Of a DNA stretch of 64,000 nt, positions 48,327 through 58,300 are shown piece after piece; position 1 is the stretch's first letter, and each line of letters opens with the position of its first letter. Source of the DNA: Hordeum vulgare subsp. vulgare (taxonomy: Eukaryota; Streptophyta; Magnoliopsida; Poales; Poaceae); the NCBI RefSeq assembly GCF_904849725.1, contig NC_058520.1, forward strand, positions 400,471,993 to 400,535,992, read 5' to 3'. A model generated the notes under the pieces. That model did not search any database and was not told the DNA's origin. It saw only the letters and a program-made list of their open reading frames with translations. The translations under genes and the position numbers were made by a program.

Positions 48327-48941
48327 ATCCACAAGTGTAGGGCATCTATCGTAGCCTTTTCGATATGTAAGAATGTCAAACCCACCGAGGAGTAGGAGGT
48401 ATTGACAAGTGAACTTGAGAAAGGAATAACTGCAAGTACTGAAAGGTAACTTTATATGGGTTTTCTAGTATAAGCGACAAAGAAATAAATGCAAGTAAAG
48501 TAAATAGTTCCAAGGTGCAGCAAGTGGCCCAATCCTTTTTGAATACAAAGGATAAGACGAGGGACTAAACTTATAAGGACTAAGGCGTTCCTGAGGACAC
48601 ACGGAGAGATATTCAAGTGCTTTCGTAATATTCCGTCTAGCACTATGTTTTGTATTGGTAAGTGTTATGTGGGTGGATCTTAAATAGTGCACCGTTGATG
48701 TCCCACAAGCGTATGGGATCGCAGCAGTTTTCGAGGGTAGAGTATTCAACCCAAATTTGTTGATTCGCCAAGACAGGAAGCGAAAGAATATTCTCAAGTA
48801 TTAGGAGTTGAATGTGTCAGATTCAACCACACCTGAAAGATTAGTGTCTGCAAGCAAAGTAACAGTAGCAAGGTAGTATGATAGCAACGGTGCCAGAAAA
48901 AAGCCTTGGTTGACGGGATGTAAGTGCCTCTTACCTAGCCT
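48327..48941 (-). other. Composite of worn gypsy LTR ends and leader sequence
   Basis: TGATGATCCACAAGTGTAGGG (48327) and TGATGTCCCACAAGCGTATGG (48696) both resemble the end of a common Triticeae gypsy LTR read on the minus strand. A degenerate primer-site-like AGCAACGGTGCCA follows at about 48883-48895. No gene. Boundaries are uncertain. Confidence 0.4.
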
Positions 48942-48958
48942 CCCCGGCAACGGCGCTA
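48942..48958 (-). other. Primer binding site (tRNA-Asp type) beside the G5 LTR
   Basis: Minus-strand TAGCGCCGTTGCCGGGG differs from the tRNA-Asp complement only at its second base. It lies three bases from the LTR end at 48962. Confidence 0.7.
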
Positions 48959-48961
48959 GAA

Positions 48962-49722
48962 TGAGCCTTGCAACAAGTAACAGCAGAATAGTAAGGAACA
49001 GTAGTAGCAGCAGAAGCAAAGTAACAACAGTAGTGACAGCAGCAACAAAGTGGCCTAATCCCTTTTGTAGCAGGGGACAAGCCTAGGCAAAGTAACGTAG
49101 CGAGAACTAGTAGTAAAAGACTCGTAGGCAGTGGATCAGTGATGGATGTGTATTACGGATGTGATTCATCATGTAACAGCTATAACACGGAGAGATATGT
49201 GGCTAGCTCCCGTTCGTCAATCTAATGTAGGCATGTATTCCGTATGTAGTCGTACGTGCTTAGGGAAAAGAACTTGCATGACATCTATTGTCCATCGCTC
49301 CCATGGCAGCGGGGTCCTAATGGAAACTACGGGATATTAAGGTTCTCCTTTTAATAAAGAACCGGACCAACGCATTAACACGCGGTGAATACATGAACTC
49401 ATCATACTATGGTCATCTCCGGGAGTGGTTCTGGCTATTGTCACTCGGTGTTGCCGAGTCATAACACATAGTAGGTGACTACAACTTGCAAGATAGGATC
49501 TAAAACACACATATATTGGCGACAACATAATAGGTTCAGATCTGAAATCATGGCACTCGGGCCCTAGTGACAAGCATTAAGCATAGCCAAGTAGTAGCAA
49601 CATCAATCTAGAACATAGTGGATACTAGTGATCAATCGTCGTCAAAAACTAACTCGATTACATGATAGATCTCATCCAACTCATCACCGTCCAGCAAGCC
49701 TACAATGAGATTACTCACGAAC
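48962..49722 (-). repeat. LTR of gypsy G5, left segment
   Basis: From TGAGCCTTGC (LTR end CA on the minus strand) to ACTCACGAAC, where G4 interrupts it; it resumes at 61352. The whole LTR is about 1.28 kb. CGAAC at 49718-49722 is the G4 target duplication. Confidence 0.6.
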
Positions 49723-50456
49723 TGTAACATCCCAATTTTCCTAATTGGGAATGTTTTACATTGTAGCTAAGCATCTATGCATATTGATTGAAATAAAGTT
49801 GGCATTTGAATTCCTTCGACTTTTGTTTTTGCATTTCTATTTTTCCTCACACGAGAAATGCCCGGGGAAATACTCTCTTGCACGCAAGAGAGAGAGCGGA
49901 GGAAAATGACCCTCCAAAGTGCGGGTATTTCTGAAATATTGGGGCCAAGAAATCCAAAGTTTATTTGCGAAAATATTTGCAAAAAGAAAATAAAGCATTT
50001 TGGGGAATTTCTGAAAAAAAACATTTTTTTTAAAGTTCTTATTTTTGCTTTCGAAAAATGTTATTCGGTAGAGGATATTTTTCTGATTTTTTTGGTATAT
50101 AATACTCCATATTAAATATTTGATTTACTTCCTTTTTATTCCTTTTTATTTTCTGTTTCGGAAAAAGATTTAAATTAGGAAAGCGTTTTTTTTGGAAACC
50201 GCCGCCTGAGCGCGTTTTAAGGCTATGGGCCGAATCCCCCACCGCCGGGACCGAATCCCCTCAATCTCGGCCAACCGACCCCTCCGCAGCCCCCTCCCTC
50301 CCACTGCCGCATGGGGCCCCGCCCGACCTCTCTTCCCCCGTGGTCACCCCCCACCTCTCTCCCTTCCGAAACAGAGCCCGACTCCAGCCGAGCTCCTAGG
50401 ATCACCGGGATCCTCTCGGATCCCCTCTCCCCTTCCTTCCCCAGCCCCCTCCCCGG

Positions 50457-50466
50457 CTATAAAAGC
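50457..50466 (+). promoter_or_regulatory. TATA box of the G4 5' LTR
   Basis: CTATAAAAGC in a GC-rich context, about 270 bp before the proposed donor. The same box is at 59031-59040 in the 3' LTR. Confidence 0.7.
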
Positions 50467-50733
50467 CTGCACCCCTGCCCGCACCCCGTTCCCACCGCCT
50501 CGCCGAGACGCCCCCCCGAGCCCCTGCCGTAGCCTCGCCGGCGAAGCCCGAAGCTCCACCACTTCGGCCCCCTGGGGAAGCCACCCCGAGCCCCCCCTCG
50601 CCTCGCCGTCGCCACCAGCACGCTCCCCGACCTCGCCGTCGCCTCCTCGTCCCATCGCCGTCGCCGGAGGACTCCCGCAGCCGCCTCCACCACCTTCGGC
50701 CACTGCCAAGACCTCGCCGGAGTCATCCCGCCG

Positions 50734-50739
50734 GTGAGC
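50734..50739 (+). other. Candidate splice donor in the G4 LTR
   Basis: CCG/GTGAGC at the sharp change from C-rich exon-like to T-rich intron-like sequence. Retained in the 3' LTR at 59296. Confidence 0.5.
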
Positions 50740-51418
50740 ACTCCCTCTCCCTCCTTGCACCGTTGGATCTAGGACGGATGCGTCAAATTAGTTCTTAGAT
50801 ACCTGTTCGGTTTAGCTCAGAAAACCGTCGGTTTTTATTTCACTTAATTATTAGCCAGCAAGTTTTTGTTAGGCTTCGGCCGTTTGCTCCTAACGTTAGC
50901 AACTTACACCCCGCAACCACTCGCAACGCGCCACGTGTAGCCCCTGTCTGTTAGCAAATCAGTTTCTTTTTTCTGTCTAGTTTCAAAAACAGCAAAGTTT
51001 CTGTTTTGTTTTGGCCATAACTTTTGATCCCGAAGTCCAATGATGTTGATTCTTGTTCCAGTAGATCCAATTTTTCTGTAGTGTTTAAAAACATATAAGT
51101 TGTCTATGTTTGAAATTTTCAAATATAAGTTAGATCAGATTTAGTTTAAACCTTGTTTTGCCTATTCCAGGAGTTTAAAAAATGATTTTGAGTTGATTCA
51201 TTTTGCTACTGCTTCCTAGTGATTATATCTTACTGTGGTAGAAGTTTAAAAAAATTTAAAGTATTTTTACTGGGGTTTTTAACAGAAACAAGTTTCTGCC
51301 TTAGTGACGCGTATTGAATTCTTTCACTTAGGCCTTAGCAAACTTTTAATTGTGATGTTATTTTTTACTAGTTGCTGGATTGTAGTGCTTATGGTGTGTA
51401 TTGTGTTTGTATCGGTAG

Positions 51419-51478
51419 ATAACCCGGAGTGCGAAGCGTGTTACTTAGAAGCGCTCGATCAAGACAACTATCATCAAC
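51419..51478 (+). other. 60-nt exon-like block in the G4 LTR
   Basis: The block is preceded by TGTATCGGTAG and followed by GCAAGTCATTTTGATC. In the 3' LTR copy (59981-60040) it ends CATCAAG before GCAAGT, exactly the consensus of rare GC-AG introns. The 5' copy has CATCAAC at that point. It is exactly 60 nt in both. Confidence 0.45.
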
Positions 51479-52786
51479 GCAAGTCATTTTGATCATGTTA
51501 TTTTCCTATGTTTTCGATGCATGGTAGTTCACCTTTCTTTGCCCAATTGCATGCTGCCTAGGTACTTGGAAATTTTAGTATAAGTAGTAGTATCATGTTG
51601 TAGGCACACAACAACCCCGATACTTGGCCCCGGGACGACAATTTCTTATTGCTATGCTTGAGCAGACGGGTTTTCGGTTAAGTGCATAACACGAGTGATG
51701 CGAGGTTGATCAAATAATCAAGACCGGTTAAGACAAGATTTTCAAGACCTCGGATGCAATGCAACTCTGGGTGAAGGACGGTTGATCGGCTCCCTGGAGA
51801 AACCAGTGGATGGCCCGGGATGCTGGGGACGGCCATGACATGCTGCGGAAAGCTTCACCCAGGCTCGAAGAGACGGACGGAGACTTCAAGACTCAAGGCT
51901 TACCTGCACAGCCACAAGTCATTATGGGCTCTGGCTTGGTTGGACAACGCGGCGACTCTGGACAGGCGGTGCTAGCAGATGTAGAAGAACGGTAGGAATG
52001 GATGGGCACCGACAGGGATTCAGAGGGACTCGTTGAAAGACCATGTTTTGATCATCCGGTCTTCAAACACCCTGAAGTTAGAGGACAAACACGGATGCGA
52101 TCAAATCTTGTGGGGAACGTGTGCAAAACTCTACAGAGTGCCCAACCTAATCGATTAGCCGTGTCCACGGTCATGGACAACTTGAGCCGAAGGCATTGAA
52201 ATTCCCCTGAACTCTCGACACAACTTAATAATGATGTGGGTGTTAACAACTATTCGAGTACGGTGATTGGTTGGCGGAACCATCTCGTTAACAACAAACG
52301 ATGTAGTAATATTTTGCTTCCAGTCCCTCTTGTTGTAGGATAAATTGGCTTTATGCAAAACTTATAGCCCCACCTGCCAAATATGCATGTAGAGATAGTT
52401 GATTATTATTTTTACCCCTCTCTTTGATGACTTGCCGGCATATTCCATATGCTGACCTATACGGCTGCAACGTATCATGTTGCAGAGTACTTTTCCGACC
52501 AGGAGTGAGGCTACGATCTACGCTCAGCGACATGCCATGGAGTCGGATGGACTCGTCTACCTGATGCTTCCGCTAGTCTTCGTTAGATATCTCATGAGAT
52601 GGCCTTCAGCCACTTTATTGTAATCCCTTATTGTAATAAAGTACTCTTTATGAGTTTCGATTAATAAAGCTGTGTGATTGAACTCTTGAATATATACATT
52701 ATGTACTGAGTGTGTACCAGCATGATCTTGGGATGGTACGGAAACACCACAGGCTTGACTCGTCTTGAGTCGGGTCGCTACAGAAA

Positions 52787-52799
52787 TGGTATTCAGAGC
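52787..52799 (+). other. Primer binding site (tRNA-iMet type), G4
   Basis: TGGTATTCAGAGC lies four bases after the LTR and matches TGGTATCAGAGC with one extra T. Confidence 0.7.
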
Positions 52800-52931
52800 A
52801 CACGCTGACCATAGGACATAACCTCTAGGAATGAAAAAGCCTTAGGAAGAAAACTATTTTCATATGTCTATAAATCCTCTATTTTCTCTTCTGATCATTT
52901 CTGACTTCTCTCCGATTTTCCAATGTTTTAG

Positions 52932-53639
52932 ATGGCCACCTTCATCCCTGTTAAGTTCACGGAGTTTTGCCAGCCCGACGCCACTATGCCTTTCGGAAAG
53001 GAGCTGGTGCAGATCACCAAGGACTTGAGGATTGCTCTGCCGACTATCACAGGGAAGCCGACTTCGTCTTACCCGGAGGATTCACGCTACAGGATCGAGG
53101 TGCACGTTCCGGGAAGGACATTCGAGCCGCACACTGAGCCGGTGGATTTCAAGTTCATCGCACCCAACTGGATTCTCGGAAGGGACATGGTGATCCATTG
53201 TGCACTCGGACGTATCAAGGAAGAGTACAAAGGCTGCCCTATTTCACCAGACCTATTCACGGTATCCCGGAGAAGCGAAGACAGAGAAATCATCTCAAGC
53301 AAGACCAAGGACGCTCTCCTGTCTTATGCCCAGACCTTGGAGAAGCACAGCGGGACTCTGGAGCATCGTGTGATCAAGGACGCCAGGAAGATCAAGCAAC
53401 TGTCGCTCCGCGAACTGGAACTCGAAGAAGCAGCCCGGGAAGCCCACTATGAGCACGAACTGGAGGTGAAGGACTTTCTGGAGCGGATCGAGAAGCTGAA
53501 GACTGGAGTTGCATACCTGGAGGAGGAACTGGACATGGGCGAGAACCTTCATCCCGAAGGTGATGTAGCCCCCTTGATCAGCAACGACGAGGACTATGAA
53601 GAAAGCTCCACCGAAGGACCCATCACCATGCTTTTCTGA
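52932..53639 (+). CDS. ORF0 of G4: intact accessory protein upstream of gag
   Basis: A 235-residue protein (MATFIPVKFTEFCQP) with no stop or frameshift, although gag and pol of the same element are broken. It has no zinc knuckle, protease or capsid signature. Residues 1-115 look like a compact beta-rich domain (YRIEVHVPGRTFEPH, FKFIAPNWILGRDMV). Residues about 125-205 are a charged, probable coiled coil (ALLSYAQTLEKHSG, LELEEAAREAHYEHELEV, FLERIEKLK), and the tail is acidic. The ATG directly follows TTTTAG, with CTGAC about 30 nt upstream, a good branch point and acceptor. AATAAA lies at 53749-53754. Function unknown; a Gag partner, RNA-binding or silencing-related role are guesses. Confidence 0.7.
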   Translation: MATFIPVKFTEFCQPDATMPFGKELVQITKDLRIALPTITGKPTSSYPEDSRYRIEVHVPGRTFEPHTEPVDFKFIAPNWILGRDMVIHCALGRIKEEYKGCPISPDLFTVSRRSEDREIISSKTKDALLSYAQTLEKHSGTLEHRVIKDARKIKQLSLRELELEEAAREAHYEHELEVKDFLERIEKLKTGVAYLEEELDMGENLHPEGDVAPLISNDEDYEESSTEGPITMLF

Positions 53640-53852
53640 GGAGGACACTTAGATTAGACCACCAAATTTACTTTATCGTTATACGCTTAGGCCGATGTTT
53701 AGGATTATCGAATTTTGTATCCTCGTGTGAACCTTTGTGATGGTATTGAATAAAATGTGTGGTGTGATACTTGTTTGTTGCATTTCATATGGGTAGTGTA
53801 ATTCCTCTTAGACCATTGTTCTATGCTAATCTCACCCCTCTACAAACATCAG
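53640..53852 (+). other. ORF0-gag spacer with polyA-like signal and acceptor
   Basis: 213 bp containing AATAAA (53749-53754) and then CTAAT (53826-53830), a pyrimidine-rich stretch and CATCAG ending exactly at the gag ATG (53853). This looks like the 3' end of an intron and possibly the 3' end of an ORF0 transcript. Confidence 0.5.
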
Positions 53853-54886
53853 ATGCCTCCGAGACGCGCCCCTGAGTCCAACTTTCCGCCGGAACTCACC
53901 CAGTTGATTCAGCAACAGAACACCCTAATGCAGCTGATCATCCAGAACCAGAACAATAACAACAACCGCCATCCACCCCAGGCCGACAATCTCACCCGTT
54001 ACCTGAGGTTGAACCCTCCAACTTTCTCCAGCAGCATTGAGCCCATTGTGGCAGATGATTGGCTCCGCAAGATGGAGCGTGAACTTATCACTGCTGGTTG
54101 TACTGAAGCTGAGAAGGTGCGCTTTGCCGCACATCAACTTGAAGGCCCTGCAGCTGCTTGGTGGGAGAACTACACCACCACTTACCCCATTGCTGGAGTC
54201 ACTTGGGAGCAATTCAAGCAAGCTTTCCGCACCGCACATGTCTCAGCTGGTGCAATGAGTCTGAAGAAGCGTGAGTTCCGCAACTTACACCAGGGGAATC
54301 GCTCTGTAGCTCAGTATGTCGATGAATTCAGCATGCTCGCCCGTTATGCACCTGGAGATGTGGCCGATGATGCGGCCAAGCAGGAAAAGTTCTTGGAAGG
54401 ACTCAATGATGAGCTGAGCATTCAGCTGACTGTAGCCACCTTCAACAACTACCAGGATCTGGTGGATAAGGCCCTCATCTTGGAGGGGAAACACGAGCAG
54501 ATGGAGAACCGCAAGCAGAAGTATGGGATTGGAAAGTTCAACTCCGGCCTCAGCAGAAGCCTCGCTACACCCCCTATTCAGGGAATACCGGGACTGGATC
54601 CGGTAAGTTTGGAGGACAGGTCCAGCATAACCACCCAGTGCACAACCATGGAGGCCACAACCATGGAGGAAATGGGAACCACCGCAACAACAGCAACTTC
54701 AAAAATGGCGGTACTCGCACTTAGCAGCATTCAGCTCCAGCTCAGAAGGATCTGAATCACATCACCTGCTTCAAGTGTCAGAAGACGGGACACTATGCCA
54801 TTGAATGTCCCCAGAACAAGCAGGGAAATGGAAACGACAACGGCAACTCTGCAGCAACGAAGCCCAATCCTTTTCCTCGAGCTCAG
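53853..54886 (+). pseudogene. gag: Gag of G4, frameshift and nonsense
   Basis: It starts MPPRRAPESNFPPELTQ. An in-frame ATG 30 bases upstream (53823) exists, but 53853 directly follows CATCAG and fits the family start. A Gln/Asn-rich N-terminus leads into a retrotransposon Gag domain at about residues 45-210 (DDWLRKMERELI, AAAWWENY, FRNLHQGNRSVAQYVDEF). One missing base near 54548 shifts the frame; read in that frame, a His/Gly/Asn-rich linker follows, with TAG at 54722-54724 where Gln is expected. Then comes the zinc knuckle [14 protein letters not shown] (54767-54808), and the frame joins pol. Gag would form the virus-like particle; this copy cannot make a whole one. Confidence 0.88.
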
Positions 54887-57800
54887 GTGAACCACATTGA
54901 TGTTGAAGAGGTCTATGATCACCCCGATACTGTGGTTGGTAAGTTTTTGCTAAATTCACGTCCAGTATTGGTACTTTTTGATTCTGGTGCAACACATTCA
55001 TTCATATCAAGGCTAGTTGTGGAAAAGTATAGTTTGCCAACTAGAACCCTCAGCCAGCCTATTAAGGTCAGTTCCCCAGGAGGCATGATGACAGCCGGGA
55101 TAGGATGCCATGCTTTGAGTCTCAACATCGGGAACTATAATTTTCCCACCGACCTCATCGTATTAGAGTCCCAGGGATTGGATGTAATCCTAGGCATGGA
55201 TTGGTTGGCCAAGTATGAAGGGAATATTGATTGTGCCCTTAAGTCTATTTTGCTCACCACCCCCGAGCAGAAGCGGATTACGTACGTGTCTCAGCGCCCG
55301 ACACGGAGTAAGCAAGTAAACTCTCTCACAGGAGTAGTCCAGGAGGAAGTACTGATTGTACAGGAGTACCTAGATGTATTTCCGGAGGAATTGCCGGGCA
55401 TGCCACCTGATAGAGAGATTGAGTTCTTGATTGAGCTATTACCCGGAACAACCCCGATATCCAAGAGACCCTATCGGATGCCCGCAAATGACTTGGTAGA
55501 AATCAAGAAGCAAATTAAGGAGTTGTTGGACAAAGGGTATATTCGCCCAAGTTCTTCACCTTGGGGAGCCCCAGTGCTCTTGGTTGAAAAGAAGGATAAG
55601 TCCTTGAGAATGGTTGTCGATTATCGTGCATTGAATGATGTGACCATCAAGAACAAGTACCCCTTGCCGATGATCAATGATCTGTTTGATCAGTTAGTTG
55701 GAGCTCGCGTATTCTCAAAGGTCGATCTTCGATCCGGGTATCATCAGTTGAAGATTCGTGAACAGGATATACCCAAGACAGCCTTCACCACTCGGTACGG
55801 CTTGTATGAGTACACGGTCATGTCATTTGGACTGACTAATGCTCCGGCATATTTTATGAATCTGATGAACAAGGTATTTATGGAATACTTGGACAAGTTT
55901 GTCGTGGTGTTCATCGATGACATACTGATATTCTCCAAGAACGAAGAGGAACACAAGGAACATCTGCGTCTAGTTCTGGAGAAACTTTGAGAGCATAAGC
56001 TATATGCAAAGTTTAAAAAATGTGAGTTTTGGTTGAAGGAAGTCGGATTCCTCGGACACGTCATCTCAGGAGGAGGAATAGCAGTGGACCCTGCCAAGGT
56101 CGCAGCAGTCACCGAATGGGTAGCACCCACTTCAGTCAAGGAGATCCGCAGTTTCCTCGGACTTGCCGGATATTACCGGAGGTTCATTGAGAATTTCTCA
56201 AAGATCTCCAAGCCCATGACAGAGTTGTTGAAGAAGGAATCCAAGTATGTTTGGACTGAGGAATGTGAAACCAGTTTTCAAGAGCTGAAGAAATGTCTTG
56301 TTACAGCCCCAGTGCTGATATTGCCGAACATTCGGAAGGATTTCCAGGTTTACTGTGACGCTTCTCGTCAAGGACTCGGAGGAGTGCTCATGCAAGAAGG
56401 TAAAGTTTTAGCCTATGCATCCAGACAGCTCAGACCCCATGAGTTGAACTGTGCCACACATGACTTGGAACTAGCAGCCGTAGTGCACGCTCTTAAGACC
56501 TGCAGACATTTCCTGATCGGAAATAGTTGTGATGTTTACACTGATCACAAGAGCCTGAAATATATCTTCACGCAGAAGGAGTTGAACCTCAGACAGAGAC
56601 TATGGCTAGAGTTGATCAAGGACTATGACATGAGATTGCATTATCACCCAGGCAAGGCAAATGTTGTAGCCGATGCGTTGAGCCGTAAGAGCTATGTGAA
56701 CACGCTCATAGCAGGAGGATTTCCCCAGGAGTTAACCGATGACCTCCGAGAGCTCAAAATGGAAATAGTTCCAAGAGGATTTGTTGCCACACTGGAAATT
56801 CAGTCCACTTTGACAGAAAAGATCCGCGAGGCACAGAAATCAGACAAGGAGATAGCTGAGATTAAGTAGAAAATGAAAGACGGGAAGGCTAAAGGTTTTC
56901 GTGAGGATGAACACGGAACTTTATGGTTTGAGGATCGCATCTATGTGCCCAATGATCCCGAACTCAGGAAGTTGATACTTCAGGAGGCCCATGATTCCCC
57001 ATACTCGATACACCCCGGCAACACCAAGATGTATCTGGATCTGAAAGAAAGTTTCTGGTGGACAGGAATGAAGAAAGACATTGCCGAGTTCGTAGCAATA
57101 TGCGATGTTTGTCAGCGAGTAAAAGCCAAGCATCATAAGCCAACAGGTTTGCTCCAACCTCTGCCGATACCCGAGTGGAAATGGGAAAAGCTTGGTATGG
57201 ACTTCATCACAGGATTACCCAGGACCCATTCTGGCTATGATTCTATTTGGGTTGTGGTCGATCGTTTGACCAAGGTAGCTCACTTCATTCCTGTGAAGAC
57301 TACTTACACGAGTGCCAAGCTGGCCAAGATATATATGACGAGGATCATATGTCTGCACGGAGTACCGAAGAGCATTGTGTCAGATAGAGGGACTCAGTTC
57401 ACATCCAAATTTTGGCACCAACTGCATGAAACCTTGGGAACGAGATTGGAGTTCAGTACAACTTTTCACCCACAGACAGATGGACAGACCGAGAGAGTCA
57501 ATCAGATTCTGGAGGACATGTTGAGAGCTTGCGCACTAGACTATGGGTCTAGTTGGGATGACAATTTACCTTATGCCGAGTTCTCATACAACAACAGCTA
57601 CCAGACCAGTCTGAAGATGGCCCCTTTCGAAGCTCTATACGGAAGGAGGTGCAGAACACCGTTGATGTGGGATGGAGTTGGAGACCGACAACTTTTTGGT
57701 CCCGGCCTTATCCGAGATTCTGAAGAGAAGGTAAAGCTTATTCGTGACCGACTCAAGATAGCTCAGTCCACACAGAAGAGTTATGCTGACAGCAAATGCA

Positions 57801-58300
57801 AGGAAGTGACGTACGAAGTGGGAGACCGAGCATATCTTCGGGTGTCTCCACTTCTAGGAGTCAAGAGATTTGGTGTGAAAGGAAAGTTAGCACCCCATTT
57901 CATTGGCCCCTACAAAATTCTTGAGCGTAGAGACGAAGTTGCATATAAACTGGAACTGCCGGAAGGATTGTTCGGAGTTCATGATGTCTTCCATGTTTCC
58001 CAGTTGAAGAAATGCCACGCTGAGATGGCCGATGTTCCGTTGAGAGATACAGTGCCCCTAGAGGCCATACAGCTTGACAGTGATCTGATGTATAAGGAGA
58101 AACCCGTCAAGATTCTCGAGACTGCCAACAGAGTTACCCGCAGCAAGATCATCAAGTTTTGCAAGGTGTTGTGGATCCACCACACCGAGAAAGAAGCCAC
58201 CTGGGAACGAGAAGAGGATCTTGTCGAGACCACCCGCACCTATTTTCTAGCCAACCCGAATCTCGAGGGCGAGATTCATCTTAAGGTGGGAGGTTTGTAA
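54887..58300 (+). pseudogene. pol: Pol of G4 with two premature stops
   Basis: One frame, interrupted by TGA 55988-55990 and TAG 56867-56869. Protease: [12 protein letters not shown] (Asp codon 54980). Reverse transcriptase: YRMPANDL to FIDDILIFS (55910). RNase [13 protein letters not shown] to [10 protein letters not shown]. Integrase: HPGNTKMY...CDVCQR zinc region, then LGMDFITG, VSDRGTQF and GQTERVNQ as the DDE core, and a GPY/F-like region (LAPHFIGPYKILER). The tail KEATWEREEDL is chromodomain-like. The first stop replaces a codon just after the RT domain; the second separates RNase H from integrase. The natural stop TAA (58298-58300) uses the first bases of the 3' LTR, so the polypurine tract is itself coding. 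Confidence 0.92.
58281..58295 (+). other. Polypurine tract of G4
   Basis: TTAAGGTGGGAGGTT precedes the 3' LTR start TGTAAC and lies inside the pol reading frame. Confidence 0.8.

Larger units (their letters stand above)
49723..52782 (+). repeat. 5' LTR of G4
   Basis: It begins TGTAACATCCC and has a terminal palindrome CCCAATT...AATTGGG (49731-49749). Next come an AT-rich part, a GC-rich promoter block with TATA box CTATAAAAGC (50457-50466), a C-rich transcribed block ending in a strong donor CCG/GTGAGC (50734), an AT-rich intron-like stretch, and a 60-nt exon-like block (51419-51478). It ends GGGTCGCTACA. Confidence 0.92.

Noticed and set aside
50225..50737. 170-codon Pro/Ser-rich ORF in the G4 5' LTR, with a 166-codon copy in the 3' LTR
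   Set aside because: It spans the TATA box, its composition is explained by C-rich DNA, and repetition follows from LTR duplication. The two copies differ by indels.
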